Shown one piece after another: positions 9,299 to 20,608 of a stretch of DNA of 64,000 bases (position 1 is the stretch's first letter; each line of letters begins with the position of its first letter). This DNA comes from Erinaceus europaeus. Taxonomy: Eukaryota > Chordata > Mammalia > Eulipotyphla > Erinaceidae. The position numbers and the translations under genes were made by a program. Location: the NCBI RefSeq assembly GCF_950295315.1, contig NC_080181.1, positions 38,283,375-38,347,374 on the forward strand. Direction: 5' to 3'. The notes below the pieces were generated by a model, which was not told the DNA's origin, did no database searches, and saw only the letters and a program-made list of their open reading frames with translations.

Positions 9299-9430
9299 CT
9301 TATTTATTTTTTTTAACAGAGCACTGCTTAGCTCTGGTATATGGTAGTGTGGGGAATTGAACCTGGGACTTTGGAACCTCAGGTATGAAAGTATCTTTGC
9401 ATAACCATTATGCTATCTATCCCCGATCAC
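9299..9430 (-). repeat. EriC SINE
   Basis: 'aacagagcactgcttagctctggtatatggtagtgtggggaattgaacctgggactttggaacctcaggtatgaaagtatctttgcataaccattatgctatctatcccc', complete on the minus strand. Confidence 0.85.
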
Positions 9431-9689
9431 AGTGTACTTCTATCAAAATTTCTTTACATTTTGGAGCCAATTGGAAGCTGTGAACTCCTTCACCTTCCCA
9501 GGACTGGATACTAGATATTCTTCTTGATATGGGGGGATAGGGGGGCATTTTCTATAAAGGCTTCATTAGTAATCTTTCAGAATTTATTGACCATAGTCTC
9601 TATTGTAAATATTCAACTCTTCTGTGCCCTGCTAGTTTCAGAGTAACATAGAGGATAAGTAATTGTCCATGTTCTTAAAACTTTTCATT

Positions 9690-10150
9690 ACAGAAAAATT
9701 GTGTCATGTTATAATTGAGAGTAAAATACAATACATGCATAACATTTCCTAGTTTTCCACATAACAGCTCAGTCCCCACTGGGTCTTCCTCTACCATCAT
9801 GTTCCAGACCTGAACCTTGCCCCCCACCTCAGAATCTTTTACTTTGGTAAAATACATCAACTATAGTCCAAGTTCTGCTTTATGTTTTCCCTTCTGACCT
9901 TGTTTTTCTATGAGTAAGATAATCCCATATTCATTCTTCTCTTTCTGGCTTATTTCACTTAACATGGTTTCTTCAAGCTCCATTTAAGATGGGGTGAAGA
10001 AGGTGAATTCATCATTTTTAATAGCTGAGTAGTATTCCATTGTGTATATATACCACAACTTGCTCAGTTACTCATCTGTTGTTGGACATCTGAGTTGCTT
10101 CCAGGTTTGGCTATTATAAATTGTGTGGCTATGAGCATAGGTATACACAA
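9690..10150 (-). mobile_element. L1 3' end (ORF2 terminus plus short 3' UTR)
   Basis: 9690-9890 is 3' UTR-like. 9900-10150 carries the complement of the L1 ORF2 C-terminus: 'tttctctttctggcttatttcacttaacatggtttcttcaagctcc', 'gagtagtattccattgtgtatatataccacaacttgctcagttactcatctgttgttggacatctgagttgcttccagg'. It lacks the long 3' module seen in the younger copies. Confidence 0.85.
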
Positions 10151-10655
10151 ATCTTTTTGTATTTGAAATCTTATTTTTTTATAATTTTGTAAAACAAAAT
10201 GTGTTCAGGAGAGAAACTACTCTTGTCTTGAGATGGCTCATACTGCTCTAGAGTTTAAGGAGCTGTTTCTCTCCTGGGTGTAATTTCTGTGTTAAAATTA
10301 TAGCTTTGAGGAGAGGGACTTATTGTCATTTTTTCTAAGTTGCAGCTACTCACATCTATGACCAGGGAAGGAAGAATGTCATAGTTCTTATCATCATCAT
10401 CATTATCACACTAGTCTCTTGCCACTGTATTTTATGCACTTTCTGAAAAAAAAAAGTAATCATCTTAGAAAAATTCCTGAATGTGACATTAAATAATGGC
10501 TTTGAAGTCTGTACTTTAAATGCCAAGTGGGTATCTTTTGGGATTGGTTAGTCAAGGATAGGAATTTGTAAATAAAAATGAACACATTATGAGACTTACA
10601 TAATGAGAACCTGTAATCATTTCATGATTTATTTTATTTTTGTGTATATTAACCT
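10151..10655. other. Unique AT-rich sequence, nothing recognised
   Basis: No open frame, splice-bounded exon or repeat recognised. Confidence 0.4.
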
Positions 10656-10659
10656 ATTC

Positions 10660-10925
10660 ATCTTTTTTTTTTCCTTTTTGTCACTTGGGTTATCACTGGT
10701 ATTTGATGACTACACTTCTCTTCTGCTCCTGGTGACAATTTTTCAGATTTTTTTTTTTTTACATAGAGGGTTATAGAAATAGAGAGGGGGAGAGAGTCAG
10801 AGAAAAGAGACACCTGTAGCAGTGCTCCACCCCTCATGCAACATCTCCCCTGCAGGTGGGGACTGGAGACTTGAGCCTGAGTATATGTGTGCTCTACCGA
10901 TGGAATGAATCACCACTCAACCCCT
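10660..10925 (-). repeat. EriB-like SINE with 3' extension
   Basis: 'ttcctttttgtcacttgggttatcactggtatttgatgactacacttctcttctgctcctggtgac' is the extension. 'gagagggggagagagtcagag', 'gacacctgtagcagtgctccacccctcatgcaacatctcccctgcaggtggggactgg' form the body. Diverged. Confidence 0.75.
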
Positions 10926-11019
10926 CCTCATCCATCTTTTACTTTATAAAATTCAGAATAAAATATTGCTCTTCTTCTCCTTAGACAAGAAGTGGCTTTA
11001 TTTCCCCATCCCACCTCAC

Positions 11020-11200
11020 TTTTTTTTTTTTTAAAGAAATTATTTGTTGTTGGATAGAGACAGTGAGACATCCTGTAGCAGCCATACTTCACCACTTGTG
11101 AAGCTCTCCCTCTGCAGGTGCTGAACAGGAGCTTGAACCTGGTATCCTTGCACACTGTAATGTGAGCACTTAACCAGCTGTACCACTGTCTATCCCCCCC
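11020..11200 (-). repeat. EriB SINE, internally shortened
   Basis: 'aagaaattatttgttgttggatagagacagtgagacatcctgtagcagccatacttcaccacttgtgaagctctccctctgcaggtgctgaacagg', ending 'accactgtctatcccc'. The purine-rich middle is deleted. Confidence 0.82.
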
Positions 11201-12458
11201 CCCACCATCCTACCTCTCAAACGTCTCTTTAGATTTAGTGTGAACAACTTCAGGGTTCTCTAGGAATCTGGATTTTCTGGAAAACCAGATTTATTGGAAA
11301 GCCAATTAATTGAAAGATTTGAGAAATCTCACCAAACACCCAGATGTAATTAATAATCCAGTTACATACCATTTGACGTTGTAAGTGAAAGTGTCATTAT
11401 GAGATCAACTCTCCAGTGGTACAGATGAACAAGCTGAGATTTTAAAACATCAGTGAAGTATTTGCAAAATCTCTTGGCAGGTCACAAGCAAAATGCAGGC
11501 CCAAAGGGGGTAAGTAATCAAAGCATCCAGGTCACCTAGGATAAGATGAATTTTGATTTCTAGAAACAAAAGAGGTCATAAATTTTGTGGCCATATTATA
11601 TTCAGCTCTGGAGTCCATACTGTTTGCAACAGCAACATAGAATCACAATTCTAGATGTTGCCGTCCTTTCCAGACATGTGACACCTCTGTCACTTCCCTT
11701 TGTGTTTCAGGTTGGGCTTCCCGATGATGCTTGTCTCCTGCACGGTTGCCATGTGCTATCTCCTTGTTGCTCATGTCGTGATGGGATGGAATTAATACAT
11801 GGATGCTATTTGATGCCTAGAGAAGATTTGTTCTATCATAAACATCCATAGAAAACTGCACTGCTCATTCTTTGAAAAAGAAAAGGTGCTTACTAGTGGG
11901 GGAGCTCTGAAGTGAACCCTCATATTCAGGTGAATGTTCAATTGTAGGAAATATTCAGTTATTTTTCCCAGTGCTCCCCTGCAGAATATGTATATTCCAA
12001 AATGTGTCTTGCTGTGCTCTGTAGGAAAACTACAAAAGCAAAAATCCACCCCCAAATGGCTTGTGCTGTTTACTTGTCATTTTCCCCAAGGCCATATAGA
12101 GTTTTTCTCCATGTAGCCACTTTTCATGTTAAAATAATCAGCCTTCAAATCATCTACCCTTTGAATATATACCTATTCTTTCCAGGAAAAGGCATCCAGT
12201 TTGTAAGGAGACATTTTATGTGTTACAATAAATAAATTCTCCCTTGACAAGAATGTCTTAGAATTTGTCTGTTATTTTTTCAGTTTTTCAGTAGTTTATA
12301 CCATGGCAAATCCTGTTTTACCCTACTCATCCTATTTATTTCATGTTTTTCTCTGGAGTGTTTAACCCATTAATAAAAAAAAAAAATCTAGAAATTTGAC
12401 TTTTACCCTACAAATAATTTCCAAGTAGTATTAGCAGCCTAGAATAATAGGGAGCTTT
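11201..12458. other. Unique sequence containing an exon-like stretch
   Basis: No repeat recognised over 1.25 kb, the longest repeat-free stretch in the first 30 kb. It holds the splice-acceptor plus hydrophobic frame at 11711-11795 and overlapping AATAAA motifs at 12227-12236. Otherwise nothing is supported. Confidence 0.45.
11711..11795 (+). other. Candidate terminal exon of a membrane protein (weak)
   Basis: A pyrimidine-rich run, 'tgtcacttccctttgtgtttcag', ends in AG at 11710, as a splice acceptor would. After one base of a split codon the frame gives 27 residues, including '[16 protein letters not shown]', then TAA at 11793-11795. The run of V, L, C, M, A and Y would suit a C-terminal transmembrane segment. 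Overlapping AATAAA motifs lie 430 bases downstream. I do not recognise the protein. A chance acceptor plus a short hydrophobic frame is a serious alternative. Confidence 0.2.
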
Positions 12459-12705
12459 TAAAATATTTTTTATTTATTTATTTTCCCTTTTGTTGCCCTT
12501 GTTTTATTGTTGTAGTTATTATTGTTGTTACTGTTGATGTTGTTATATAGGACAGAGAGAAATGGAGAGAGGAGGGGAAGACAGGGGGAGAGAGAGAGAC
12601 ACCTGCAGACCTGCTTCACCACTTGTGAAGTGATCCCCTTGCAGGTGGGGAGCTGGGGGTTCAAACTGGGATCCTTACACTGATCCTTACACCAGTTCTT
12701 GAACT
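12459..12705 (-). repeat. EriA SINE
   Basis: 'atttatttattttcccttttgttgcccttgttttattgttgtagttattattg', 'aggacagagagaaatggagagaggaggggaagacag', 'gacacctgcagacctgcttcaccacttgtgaagtgatccccttgcaggtggggagctggggg'. The head region beyond 'ccttacac' is rearranged ('tgatccttacaccagttcttg'). Confidence 0.88.
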
Positions 12706-12709
12706 GGCA

Positions 12710-12912
12710 TGCTTTTAAAATATTTTACTTTACTTATTTTGACTAAAATAGAGTCAGAGAGAAACTGAGAAGGGAGAGATTGAGAGGAAGAGAGAAAGAA
12801 AGACATATGAAGCACTGCTTCACTGCTCCTGAAGCTTCCCTCCTATAGGAAGGGACTAGGGGCTTGAACCTGGATCCTTGTGCATGGTAAGATGCACTTA
12901 ACACATTGCAAA
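12710..12912 (-). repeat. EriB SINE, diverged
   Basis: 'ttttactttacttattttgactaaaatagagtcagagagaaactgag', then 'agcactgcttcactgctcctgaagcttccctcctataggaagggactaggggcttgaacctggatccttg'. Confidence 0.75.
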
Positions 12913-13585
12913 AGTGTTTTGTTTCAAGGAGATGATACCATTTCCATCAGCTCTCTTAAGTACAGCCAATTCACACATTCATGTGTGCCTGCAGGATCAA
13001 GGTGACAGAGTCATTATGTTAGCTGCAGCTCTGTGGACCGGATATGGGTAACAGGGCCAAGAGGCACAACAAACAGACCCCTGGATTCTGCTGAGTCTCT
13101 CCTGCTGTATTTCCTCATGAGTGGCTATACTCCAGAAGATGGACCTTCCCTAGTCTGTGTCTACTGAGAGAGAAACCCTGAATTGCAGAATTCATTTGCT
13201 TTCAAAAGGTTTCAGATTTCCAGGATATCAAGTACTGGTAATCAGAGACTCATTGTAGTCTGCTCTGTGTCCTCAGAACCTTAGTAGTTCCTTTTATGCA
13301 GTGTAGAATCTGTGTTCTGTACGGTGGCAGCATGTGTCCTTCCAAAAAAGTCAGAAGAGACTTTAGAAGAATAACCCCTTTGGACTGATAAACCATTTTG
13401 AATTAATTCCTTGACTGCTAAGGTGGCCTGCAAGTTATTTTTCCACATTTTATTTTTGTTTCACCTCAAATAAGCCTTGCATTCACCTAACTCAGAGCTC
13501 CCACTCCATAGGAGGAGCCCTCCATTCCTTCTTACTATTTTTTTTTAAGTCAAAATGTGTGAACCCCTCTATTAAAGGCATTATT
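12913..13585. other. Unique sequence, nothing recognised
   Basis: No repeat, coding frame or regulatory motif that I could support. Confidence 0.4.
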
Positions 13586-13655
13586 TCCTTCCTTCTCGCC
13601 CTCCTTCCTTTTCTTCCTTCCTTCTTCTTTTTCTTTTTCTTTTTCTTTTTCTCTT
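13586..13655. repeat. TTCC / TTTTTC pyrimidine microsatellite
   Basis: 'tttccttccttctcgccctccttccttttcttccttccttc' followed by four 'tttttc' units. It directly abuts the 3' end of the EriC at 13656, so it may have grown from that SINE's tail. Confidence 0.85.
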
Positions 13656-13765
13656 TTTTCACCAGAGCACTGATCAGCTCTGGCCTATGATGGTGTAGGG
13701 AGTTAATCCAGGGACTTTGGAGCCTCAGGCTCTCTTTGTATAGCCATTACGCCATCTACCCCCAC
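13656..13765 (-). repeat. EriC SINE
   Basis: 'caccagagcactgatcagctctggcctatgatggtgtagggagttaatccagggactttggagcctcaggctctctttgtatagccattacgccatctacccc'. Confidence 0.85.
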
Positions 13766-13945
13766 TCTAAACGGCATTGTTTTCTATTCTCTTGCCCTGC
13801 TCTATGCCTAGAAGGGTCTTGTATGCCCACCTGCTACTTCTAACTCAGTCTGTTCACCCTTCTCTAGCTCCTCCCTAATTTCAGGACTAACCATAGATGC
13901 CACCCTCCACTCTTCAAAATCCTCTCTCTTCCCCTTTTAGGTTAC

Positions 13946-14525
13946 TGTAATGAACATGTAACCCTAATGTAGTGAATATGGAATGTAATGAACATGTAAC
14001 CCTAATGTAGTGAATATATAAATGTAGTGAACATGAACTTGTAAACCAAGTATAACTTTAGTGCAGCTGCATAGAGAGATAAGATAGACATATGTGTGCA
14101 TTAGATAAGACGTCAACCTGAACATGGCCAAAGGAGATGTAACTCTGAAATCAGAGGCAAGCTAAGTATAAATAGAAACTCAGAAATCAGCTAAAGCAAG
14201 CAATTTCCACTGTTACTCCATTACTAAATGGCATGCTGCTGGTGTGGCTAAGCACAAGAAGCTAGTCTCAGTAACTTAGCTTCCTAGCTGCCAGAACCCC
14301 TTGCTTATCTGGTTGCACCAGCAGAACAAAAGGACCTCCTCCTGGCAACACAGCAGGTGGTGACCATGTTGAGAGCAGTGCCTGCATACAGATATTAAGT
14401 AAGGAGGGGGCTGTTGGGTTGGCTGTGTGTTGTATGAACTGTGTGATCTTTCTATGGCATCTAAATAAATAAAAATTATTGTTTTACCCCGACACACTCT
14501 CTGAATGAGTTTTTTGCTCAGGACA
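13946..14525 (+). mobile_element. Solo LTR with 5-bp target duplication
   Basis: A 580-bp element starting TGTAATGAAC and ending CAGGACA, so TG...CA. It is flanked by GTTAC at 13941-13945 and 14526-14530. It contains a TATA-like 'gtataaatag' at about 14166 and AATAAA at about 14464, in the order U3, R, U5 expected of an LTR. A direct near-repeat, 'gtaatgaacatgtaaccctaatgtagtgaatat', sits twice near the start. A 5-bp duplication is usual for ERVL/class III and some class I elements. No internal retroviral sequence is present. Confidence 0.75.
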
Positions 14526-14657
14526 GTTACTCAGCATCACAGAGAGCAAACTCTTTTTTTTTCTGGATTTGGTTCCCAGTAATTGCACACTGAGTTCCTT
14601 ATCTCAGATGTTTCCCCATGATCCTTTGACACTCAAGCATGTAGCCATCTGCTCCCT

Positions 14658-14658
<1 letters not shown>

Positions 14659-14708
<50 letters not shown>
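14659..14708. repeat. (CA)n microsatellite, about 25 units
   Basis: An uninterrupted AC dinucleotide run. The histidine/threonine frame crossing it is an artefact. Confidence 0.97.
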
Positions 14709-14710
<2 letters not shown>

Positions 14711-14764
14711 TGTCACCTCCATTTATCAACTTCTGTTCTTCCCATGCCAGTTACCTTCTGGCTT

Positions 14765-15890
14765 ATTTTTCTGTTTCTGCTAATAAATTAAAGAGATACC
14801 ACTTTACTCTTCTGAAAACATCATATATTAGAAAAGACAGAAACAACATGTGCTGGTGAGGAGAAAGGAAATATTCCCCTCTTCTGGTGGGGATGTAAAT
14901 TAATTTAACTTTTACAGAAAATAGTCTGGAGATTTCCTTAGTATCTTAGAAATGGACCTACCCTATAGGGTACCTGACAAATCCACTTCATGATGATTAT
15001 TCAAATAACACAAAAACACCCATCAAAAGAGATTGCCTGTAATAGTCCTACACTTTGAAGCAACCCAGATGCACAGTGACGAATGAGGATTCAGGAAGTT
15101 ATAGTTTATGTACACATGAAATACTACTCATATGTAAGACATGATAAAATCTCCTTTGCCGCATCTTGGCTAGAACTTGAAAGAATCATGTTATGTGAGA
15201 TAAGCTAGAAGAAAGACAGATACTATGAACTCACTTAAAGGCAAAACTTGAGAAACAAAGAAATAACATCCTTGGAAGTATAGGTAACCCTCATCTGCTA
15301 GTGCAAATTCAGGGAAAATAGGAACTCATTGTTGCAGGAGAGAGAAGGACTCTGCATCTTGAAGTTCATAGTGAATTACAGGCTGTCATCTCCTCATAGT
15401 ATACTTATAAGTACATACTTGAACTTATAAGGTTTGTTCAGGAAATGTCAGAAGAACATCTATGAGAATTAAAATTCAACTGGTATTGTTATAGCAAAAA
15501 TACCATTCAGTGTGGTCTTTTCCTTTCATTATGAAACAGGACTTACGAACTGATCTGGCTCAGTCACCAAGTTGCAGATGCTACCTTGCTGTCATCTGGA
15601 CTTCCCTGGGCAGAGGACCTCACCAATATGTCCCAAAGTCTCACTTCTCCAGAGCCCTTCCCCACTAAATAAAGACAGAAACAGTCTGGGAGTGTAAATC
15701 AACCTGTCAACATCCATGTCCAGTGGAGAAGCAATTACAGAAGCCAGACTTTCCACCATAAAGAATTTTGATCCATGCTCCCAGAGGGATAAAAAATAGG
15801 GAAGCTTCCAATGGAGAGGATGGGACATGGAGCTCCAGTTGTGGGAAATATATGGAATTGTAGCCCTCTTATCTTTGGCCTCCTAATTAT
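14765..15890 (+). mobile_element. 5'-truncated L1 with ORF2 end and 3' UTR module
   Basis: 14765-15210 follows the L1 ORF2 C-terminal region: 'gagataccactttactcttc', 'tgctggtgaggagaaagg', 'gcaacccagatgcacagtgacgaatgagg', 'aatactactcatatgtaagacatgataaaatctcc'. Many stops. From about 15550 the conserved 3' module follows ('accaagttgcagatgctaccttgctgtcatctggacttccctgggcagagg', 'tccatgctcccagagggataaa', 'tgtagccctcttatc'). The module therefore lies downstream of ORF2 within one element. Confidence 0.8.
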
Positions 15891-15894
15891 ATCC

Positions 15895-16035
15895 ATTATT
15901 ATTTATTATTATTATTTTGACAGAGGCAGAGAGTGTGAAAAGAACAGTACCAAAATTTCCTTCAGTGTGGTGAGGGGGCTGAGCTTAAGCCTGGATTCTG
16001 CATATGGTAAAACAGTGCACTATCCAAGTGAACAA
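15895..16035 (-). repeat. Degenerate SINE fragment, probably EriB-like
   Basis: 'ttattattattattttgacagaggcagagagtgtg' and 'gagggggctgagcttaagcctggattctgcatatggtaaaacagtgcactatccaagtgaac' resemble a minus-strand SINE body and head, heavily diverged. Confidence 0.45.
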
Positions 16036-17250
16036 TTTTAATGGTTCCTCCCCAATAATATGCCTTTAATGTCTCCTTTACTGCAAATGGAAACTTTTCA
16101 TCTGTGGAAGAGAAAAAATAATGATGGAGCTGAAAGTCGTTTTTCTCCTCCTCTAAATGTACACTCCATTGTACCCATCTGCTAGGTGCCCATTGAAGCT
16201 GGTCCAATGTGAACAACAAGGACATTTCCTCTTACTCTCTGACTTGGCCAACAGGAAGAAGAATGAAAGCTACAGAGAAGGAAGGGAGAGAAGGAAAATG
16301 GTTCCTACATCTCCTTTCTGCAAGAATGCTTACACCAGCTGCACTTTTCCTATCAGGGGTTTGTTCCCTGCAACTTCAGGTCCTGGTGACTCTTTTCCTC
16401 ACTCAAAGGCCACTCCAACTTGGTTCATTTCCCCTTCAGACATCCAGTTTGAACAGTTACGTGTTTGCAGTCAGAACTTTGAATGCTCTCTAGGGAAAGG
16501 TAATGAGCCAGCCAGGCAGCTGCCAGTAGCCTTCTGATGCTTGTGAGATTTAAAGTGAAAGCTGTCATCCCAATGGACATTCAGATGCTTAGATACAGGG
16601 TTAGAAAAGGTAAAACAATGCCATTTTGTTGCCATAATTTTTGTTCCATTTCATTGGTGGGAAATATGATGCATGGGACAACTGAGCTATGAGTACAATG
16701 TCTTATCTCCCCATAATAGAGTTCAGCATACCATTCCCACCACCAACTTAAATCGTTCTCCTCCACCGTACACTGGACCTCAAGCATCCTTTCAATTCCT
16801 TCCTCTTGGTCCCCTGTCATAGGGTAGAGAGCCAGCTGAGCTCCTAAAAAGGCAACACTCAGATATGATGGCAGATGAAGGGTAGCAAAATAGCTAAGAT
16901 GACTGCCACAGGAATTTGAGCCTCCTGTGTTTCTTCCTCCACTTGTTTGGACTTGTCTCCTAAATTGGTCCTCCTAATGGAAGACCAGTGGGCACATCAA
17001 CTTTGTGGATGAGTTGGCAGACACAGTTGGTTTATGATACAAGCCTGACTGAACTGGTTTTATGGCTCCTCACAGTCATTACTTCAATCTGTGCTGTGCT
17101 CAGTGGCAGCTGAGAGGTTTTTAAAGTAGAAGCTGCACTGCAATTCTCCCAGTGAGGTTTGTCAGCACCTCCTGAAGCACCTTTGTCTGCACAGATACTT
17201 TGGATGCCCTCTATGTGTTGTGGCAGGAGGTCAAAATGGCAGGGCAGGGA
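16036..17250. other. Unique sequence, nothing recognised
   Basis: About 1.2 kb with no repeat I recognise. Two overlapping frames of 94 and 126 codons at 16157-16537 have unremarkable composition and no domain signature. I treat them as chance frames. Confidence 0.45.
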
Positions 17251-17512
17251 GTTGGGTGGTAGCACAGTGGGTTAAGTAAACGTGGCAGTAAGGATCCTGG
17301 TTTGAGCCCCTGGATCCCCACCTGCAGGGGAGTCGCTTCACAGGCAGTGAAACAGGTCTGCAGGTATCTATCTTTCTCTTCCCCTCTCTGTCTTCCCCTC
17401 CCCCATTTCTCTGTGTCCTATCTACCAATGACAGCATCAATAATAACAACAATAATTACAACAACAATGACAAATAACAAGGGCAACAAAATGGGAAATA
17501 AATAAATACTTA
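17251..17512 (+). repeat. EriA SINE, complete, with target duplication
   Basis: Head 'gggagttgggtggtagcacagtgggttaag', B-box-like 'ggtttgagcccct', 'ccccacctgcaggggagtcgcttcacaggcagtgaaacaggtctgcagg', CT-rich middle, CAA repeats and 'gggcaacaaaatgggaaataaataaat'. An imperfect duplication of 'aaaatggcaggaca' flanks it (17234 and 17515). Confidence 0.9.
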
Positions 17513-18030
17513 AAAAAATGGCAGGACATTGCTTGACAACTTGGTTTTGCTATGTTAGTCACCTCAAACCTTGTGGTCTCATGAGGTCACCTGTAATGGG
17601 TCAGAGTAGCTTCATCAATGAGCTGTTACCTATAAAATTACAAGTGGATCACTAGGACTGTGCTGTGTGATCAGTTTAACCCTTTTACTTTTACTTTGCA
17701 GGATAACAGGGAAATCTTGAAATCACTGTTTAGTAATTCCTGACAGGGCATTGTATTTCTCTTGTTACACTAACTTGGTCTGGAAGGGGGATATTTCCTA
17801 TTATCATAGGGGAGAAATCTTGGGTTTCTGACAGTTACTTGACATATCTAACCTATTGTGAGACTGGGGAGATAGCAAAAGAATGGGTCAACTAGTTCAC
17901 TGAGTCAACTATTATGTAGTCTTAGCCCAGGAATGTGCCCAGCATTTGACTTTTGTAGCACTCTACTCAGGGAACCAGAGGCCATTTGGGGCCATTGAAG
18001 ATTGTTGAAAAATAACATGTGGGAGGCCTA
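17513..18030. other. Unique sequence, nothing recognised
   Basis: Between the SINE and the L1 terminus. No supported feature. Confidence 0.4.
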
Positions 18031-18034
18031 TGAA

Positions 18035-18690
18035 TTAATTTTTTATTATTAGTGATTTAATAATGATTAACAAGATTGTAAGATGACAGGGGTTTAATTC
18101 CATACAGTTCTCACCTCCAGAGCTCCATGTCCCATCCCTCCATTGCAAGCTTCCCTATTCTTTACTCCTCTGAAAGTTTGCACCAAAATTTTTTATGAGG
18201 TACAGAAGGTGGAAGGTCTGGCTTCTGTAATTGTTTCTCTGCTGGACATGAATGATGGTAAGTTGATCCATACCCTCAGCCTGTTTCTGGGCTCTGGAGA
18301 GGTGAGACTTTGAAGAGGTGAGAAGTCATCTGCTCAGAGAAGTCAGGATGGGGTCATTGTTGCATCTTCAACTTGGTGGCTGAAAGGTGATAAGATATAA
18401 AGTAGGACAAATTGTCTAATTCACAGAGACCCAAAAGTAGGAACAGAAAAAATGAAATAAGGGGTCTTCGAGTGGGAAGAAGCTAGGAAGTCTATTTTAG
18501 TTCTGTTCCAAGGGGCACATGACTTCAGTAATTTTTGACTAAGACTGAGAGATAATATGCAAATGGACTAAAATTATTGTCTGAGAAGGTTGTGTTAGAT
18601 TTGAGAATAGGGCTAGAAAACTGGACTAGGGCAGATAATATCTCCCATACTTGAAGCCAGATCCCATAAACCCAGTAGTGGTTTGGATAC
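18035..18690 (-). mobile_element. L1 3' UTR, minus-strand part of a 5'-inverted copy
   Basis: Starts with the complement of the tail, 'ttttttattattagtgatttaataatgattaac', and runs back through the 3' module: 'agctccatgtcccatccc', 'acagaaggtggaaggtctggcttctgtaattgtttctctgctgg', 'ttggtggctgaaagg'. It covers roughly the part equivalent to 41170-41800 of the plus-strand copy. The next segment (18691 on) is the preceding 3' UTR part in the opposite orientation. Confidence 0.75.
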
Positions 18691-18990
18691 AACAAATGAC
18701 ACAATGATTTAAGAACTGGAAGAAAGTCTAAACTTGCCAGATAAGAACTGGACTACAAAGTTGGATAAGAGTAAGACTGGCTTACTTTAATGATGGCTTT
18801 TTTGGTCAATGCCAGTCCAGCTCATCATCTGGGGCTCTAGTCAGGAATCCTTGGATTCCCCCACAGATATGATGGGCTTAGATCTCTAATAGAGCCCTCT
18901 CTCCACCATCACTGGTCACTTTCAACAGGAACACCATCATAAGCCCTCATGTGGCTCTCTCCAGGACCATGCCCACACTGTAGAGCAGCA
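18691..18990 (+). mobile_element. L1 3' UTR, inverted part, left of the retrovirus
   Basis: 'agttggataagagtaagactggcttactttaatgatggc', 'agctcatcatctggggctctagtcaggaatcc' and 'gatatgatgggcttagatc' match 40705-40950 in plus orientation ('agttgaataagagcaagagactggcatcctttaataatgac', 'catcagctggggccctagtcagggagtcc', 'gacatgatgggcctagacc'). The match breaks near 18990 and resumes at 23205. Confidence 0.78.
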
Positions 18991-19003
18991 ATATTAAATT
19001 GAA

Positions 19004-20608
19004 TTGCAGAGTCCATTTAATTGTGCTACTCCTCATAGCCCTTCAGGTGTCTTAGGTCAATTTGATCCTGAGTTCCAGGTAATTGAATGGCTCTTCCTCC
19101 CACATTCTCCAAAAAAGAAAGTAGCAACCTCAGTAGATATGAAGATCTCTCTTATATCCCAAGGAAGGATCCGCTTACAACAGCTCACTGGTAAAGACCC
19201 TGATGTGATTCACCCAGGTTTTACTAAACATGATTTTAATAGACTTATGCTTTTTCAATAGTCATTTCAAATTGCCTTAGCAGATTACCTGGGAGACATA
19301 GAATTCACTTTGCCTAATGAAAAATTACTCAGAGGGCTTGAACTATATGATTCTTCTCTTGTATATCCTCCAAAATTTTATCTAATGTAACCACAGTTTT
19401 TGTTGATGGTTCAGGAAAAACTGGCAAAGGGACATTCACCTGGCATAGTGACTCACAGTGGCATCATTTTTTGACAGACCCACAGACTTCAACCCAGTGA
19501 GCAGCATTTGCAGTGGTGATTGCAGCACTCCAGCACTTCGACAAGGATCCTATTAATATCCTAGCTGACTCTGCCTATGTGATCTACCTGGTTAAACATA
19601 TTCATTCTGCCTTACTCTCAGATGCTAATGACCCTTCTCTATTACAGATGTTTCACACTCTCCAACGTATTATCTGGAACAGAACATGTCCACTTTTTAT
19701 AACTCATATTCATTCCCACCAGGTCTTCGTGGTCCACCTGCTGAGGGAAATGATAGAACTGACAAATTAGTCATGCCTGCTATATTAAATATGGCTACTA
19801 CTTCTCACTCCCTTTTTCACCAAGGTGCCAAAGATTAGTTAAGCAATTCGATATCTCCCTAAAACAGGCACCGGCCATCATTCTGACATGCAAAGATTGT
19901 CAAGCTATCGCCTGTAATTCTCCTCCCTCTATAAGTGTTAATAGGGCTCTCTAGTAATGAATTATGGCAGATGGATGTAACACACATCCCTCAGTTTGGT
20001 AAGATGAAATCCGTTCGTGTCTCTGTAGATACTTTTTCAGGTATCATACATGCCACCTGTCAGGACAGGAGAGAAGGTGATCCATGCTTGTAAGCATCTC
20101 CTCTTGGCCTTTGCTGCTAAAGGCATCCCCATAAAATCAAGACTGACAACAGTCCTGCATATATTTCTAAAACTCTTGAACATTTTTTTTCTCTCAGTGG
20201 AATATTAAGCAGGGTAACTGGCTTACCCTACAATCTAACTGGACAAGCTATTGTAAAATGTTGTAATGCACTCCTAAAAAGACTCTTAAACAAAAACACG
20301 AATATTGACATGTAATTATTGCCTCAGGAACAATTACACAGAGCTATCTATACATTAAATTTCTTAAGTTGCAATTCTTCCAATCAGACAGATGCAGAAT
20401 GTCATTTTTCTCACTACCAAGACCACAAGTCCTGTATAAGGACCCATTACAAGGGAATAATTGGTTAGGCCCTGCTCCTCTGTTGACATGGGGCAGAGGG
20501 TATGCCTCTGTTCTTTCCCCAATAGGTGAATTGTGGTTACTATCATGTCTAGTGAAACCTTTCCATGAGCTGGCCAAAGGCAAACCCCAACCCCATCCTG
20601 GAGAATAG
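19004..20608 (+). pseudogene. Endogenous retroviral pol remnant: connection, RNase H, integrase
   Basis: Three landmarks appear in order. 19004-19261 is an 85-codon frame with 'EWLFLPHSPKKKVATS' and 'QLTGKDPDVIHPG', typical of the betaretroviral RT connection. About 19400-19770 shows an RNase H-like 'VFVDGSGKTGKG' in one frame and 'ILADSAYVIYLV' in another. About 19780-20600 shows integrase features: an HHCC-like zinc region around 'SLFHQGAK', a core start 'QMDVTHIPQFGKM', 'VSVDTFSG', and the C-terminal 'LLTWGRGYASV' domain. Reverse transcription, RNA removal and DNA integration would have been the ancestral roles. Multiple stops and frame changes make it non-functional. Confidence 0.82.
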
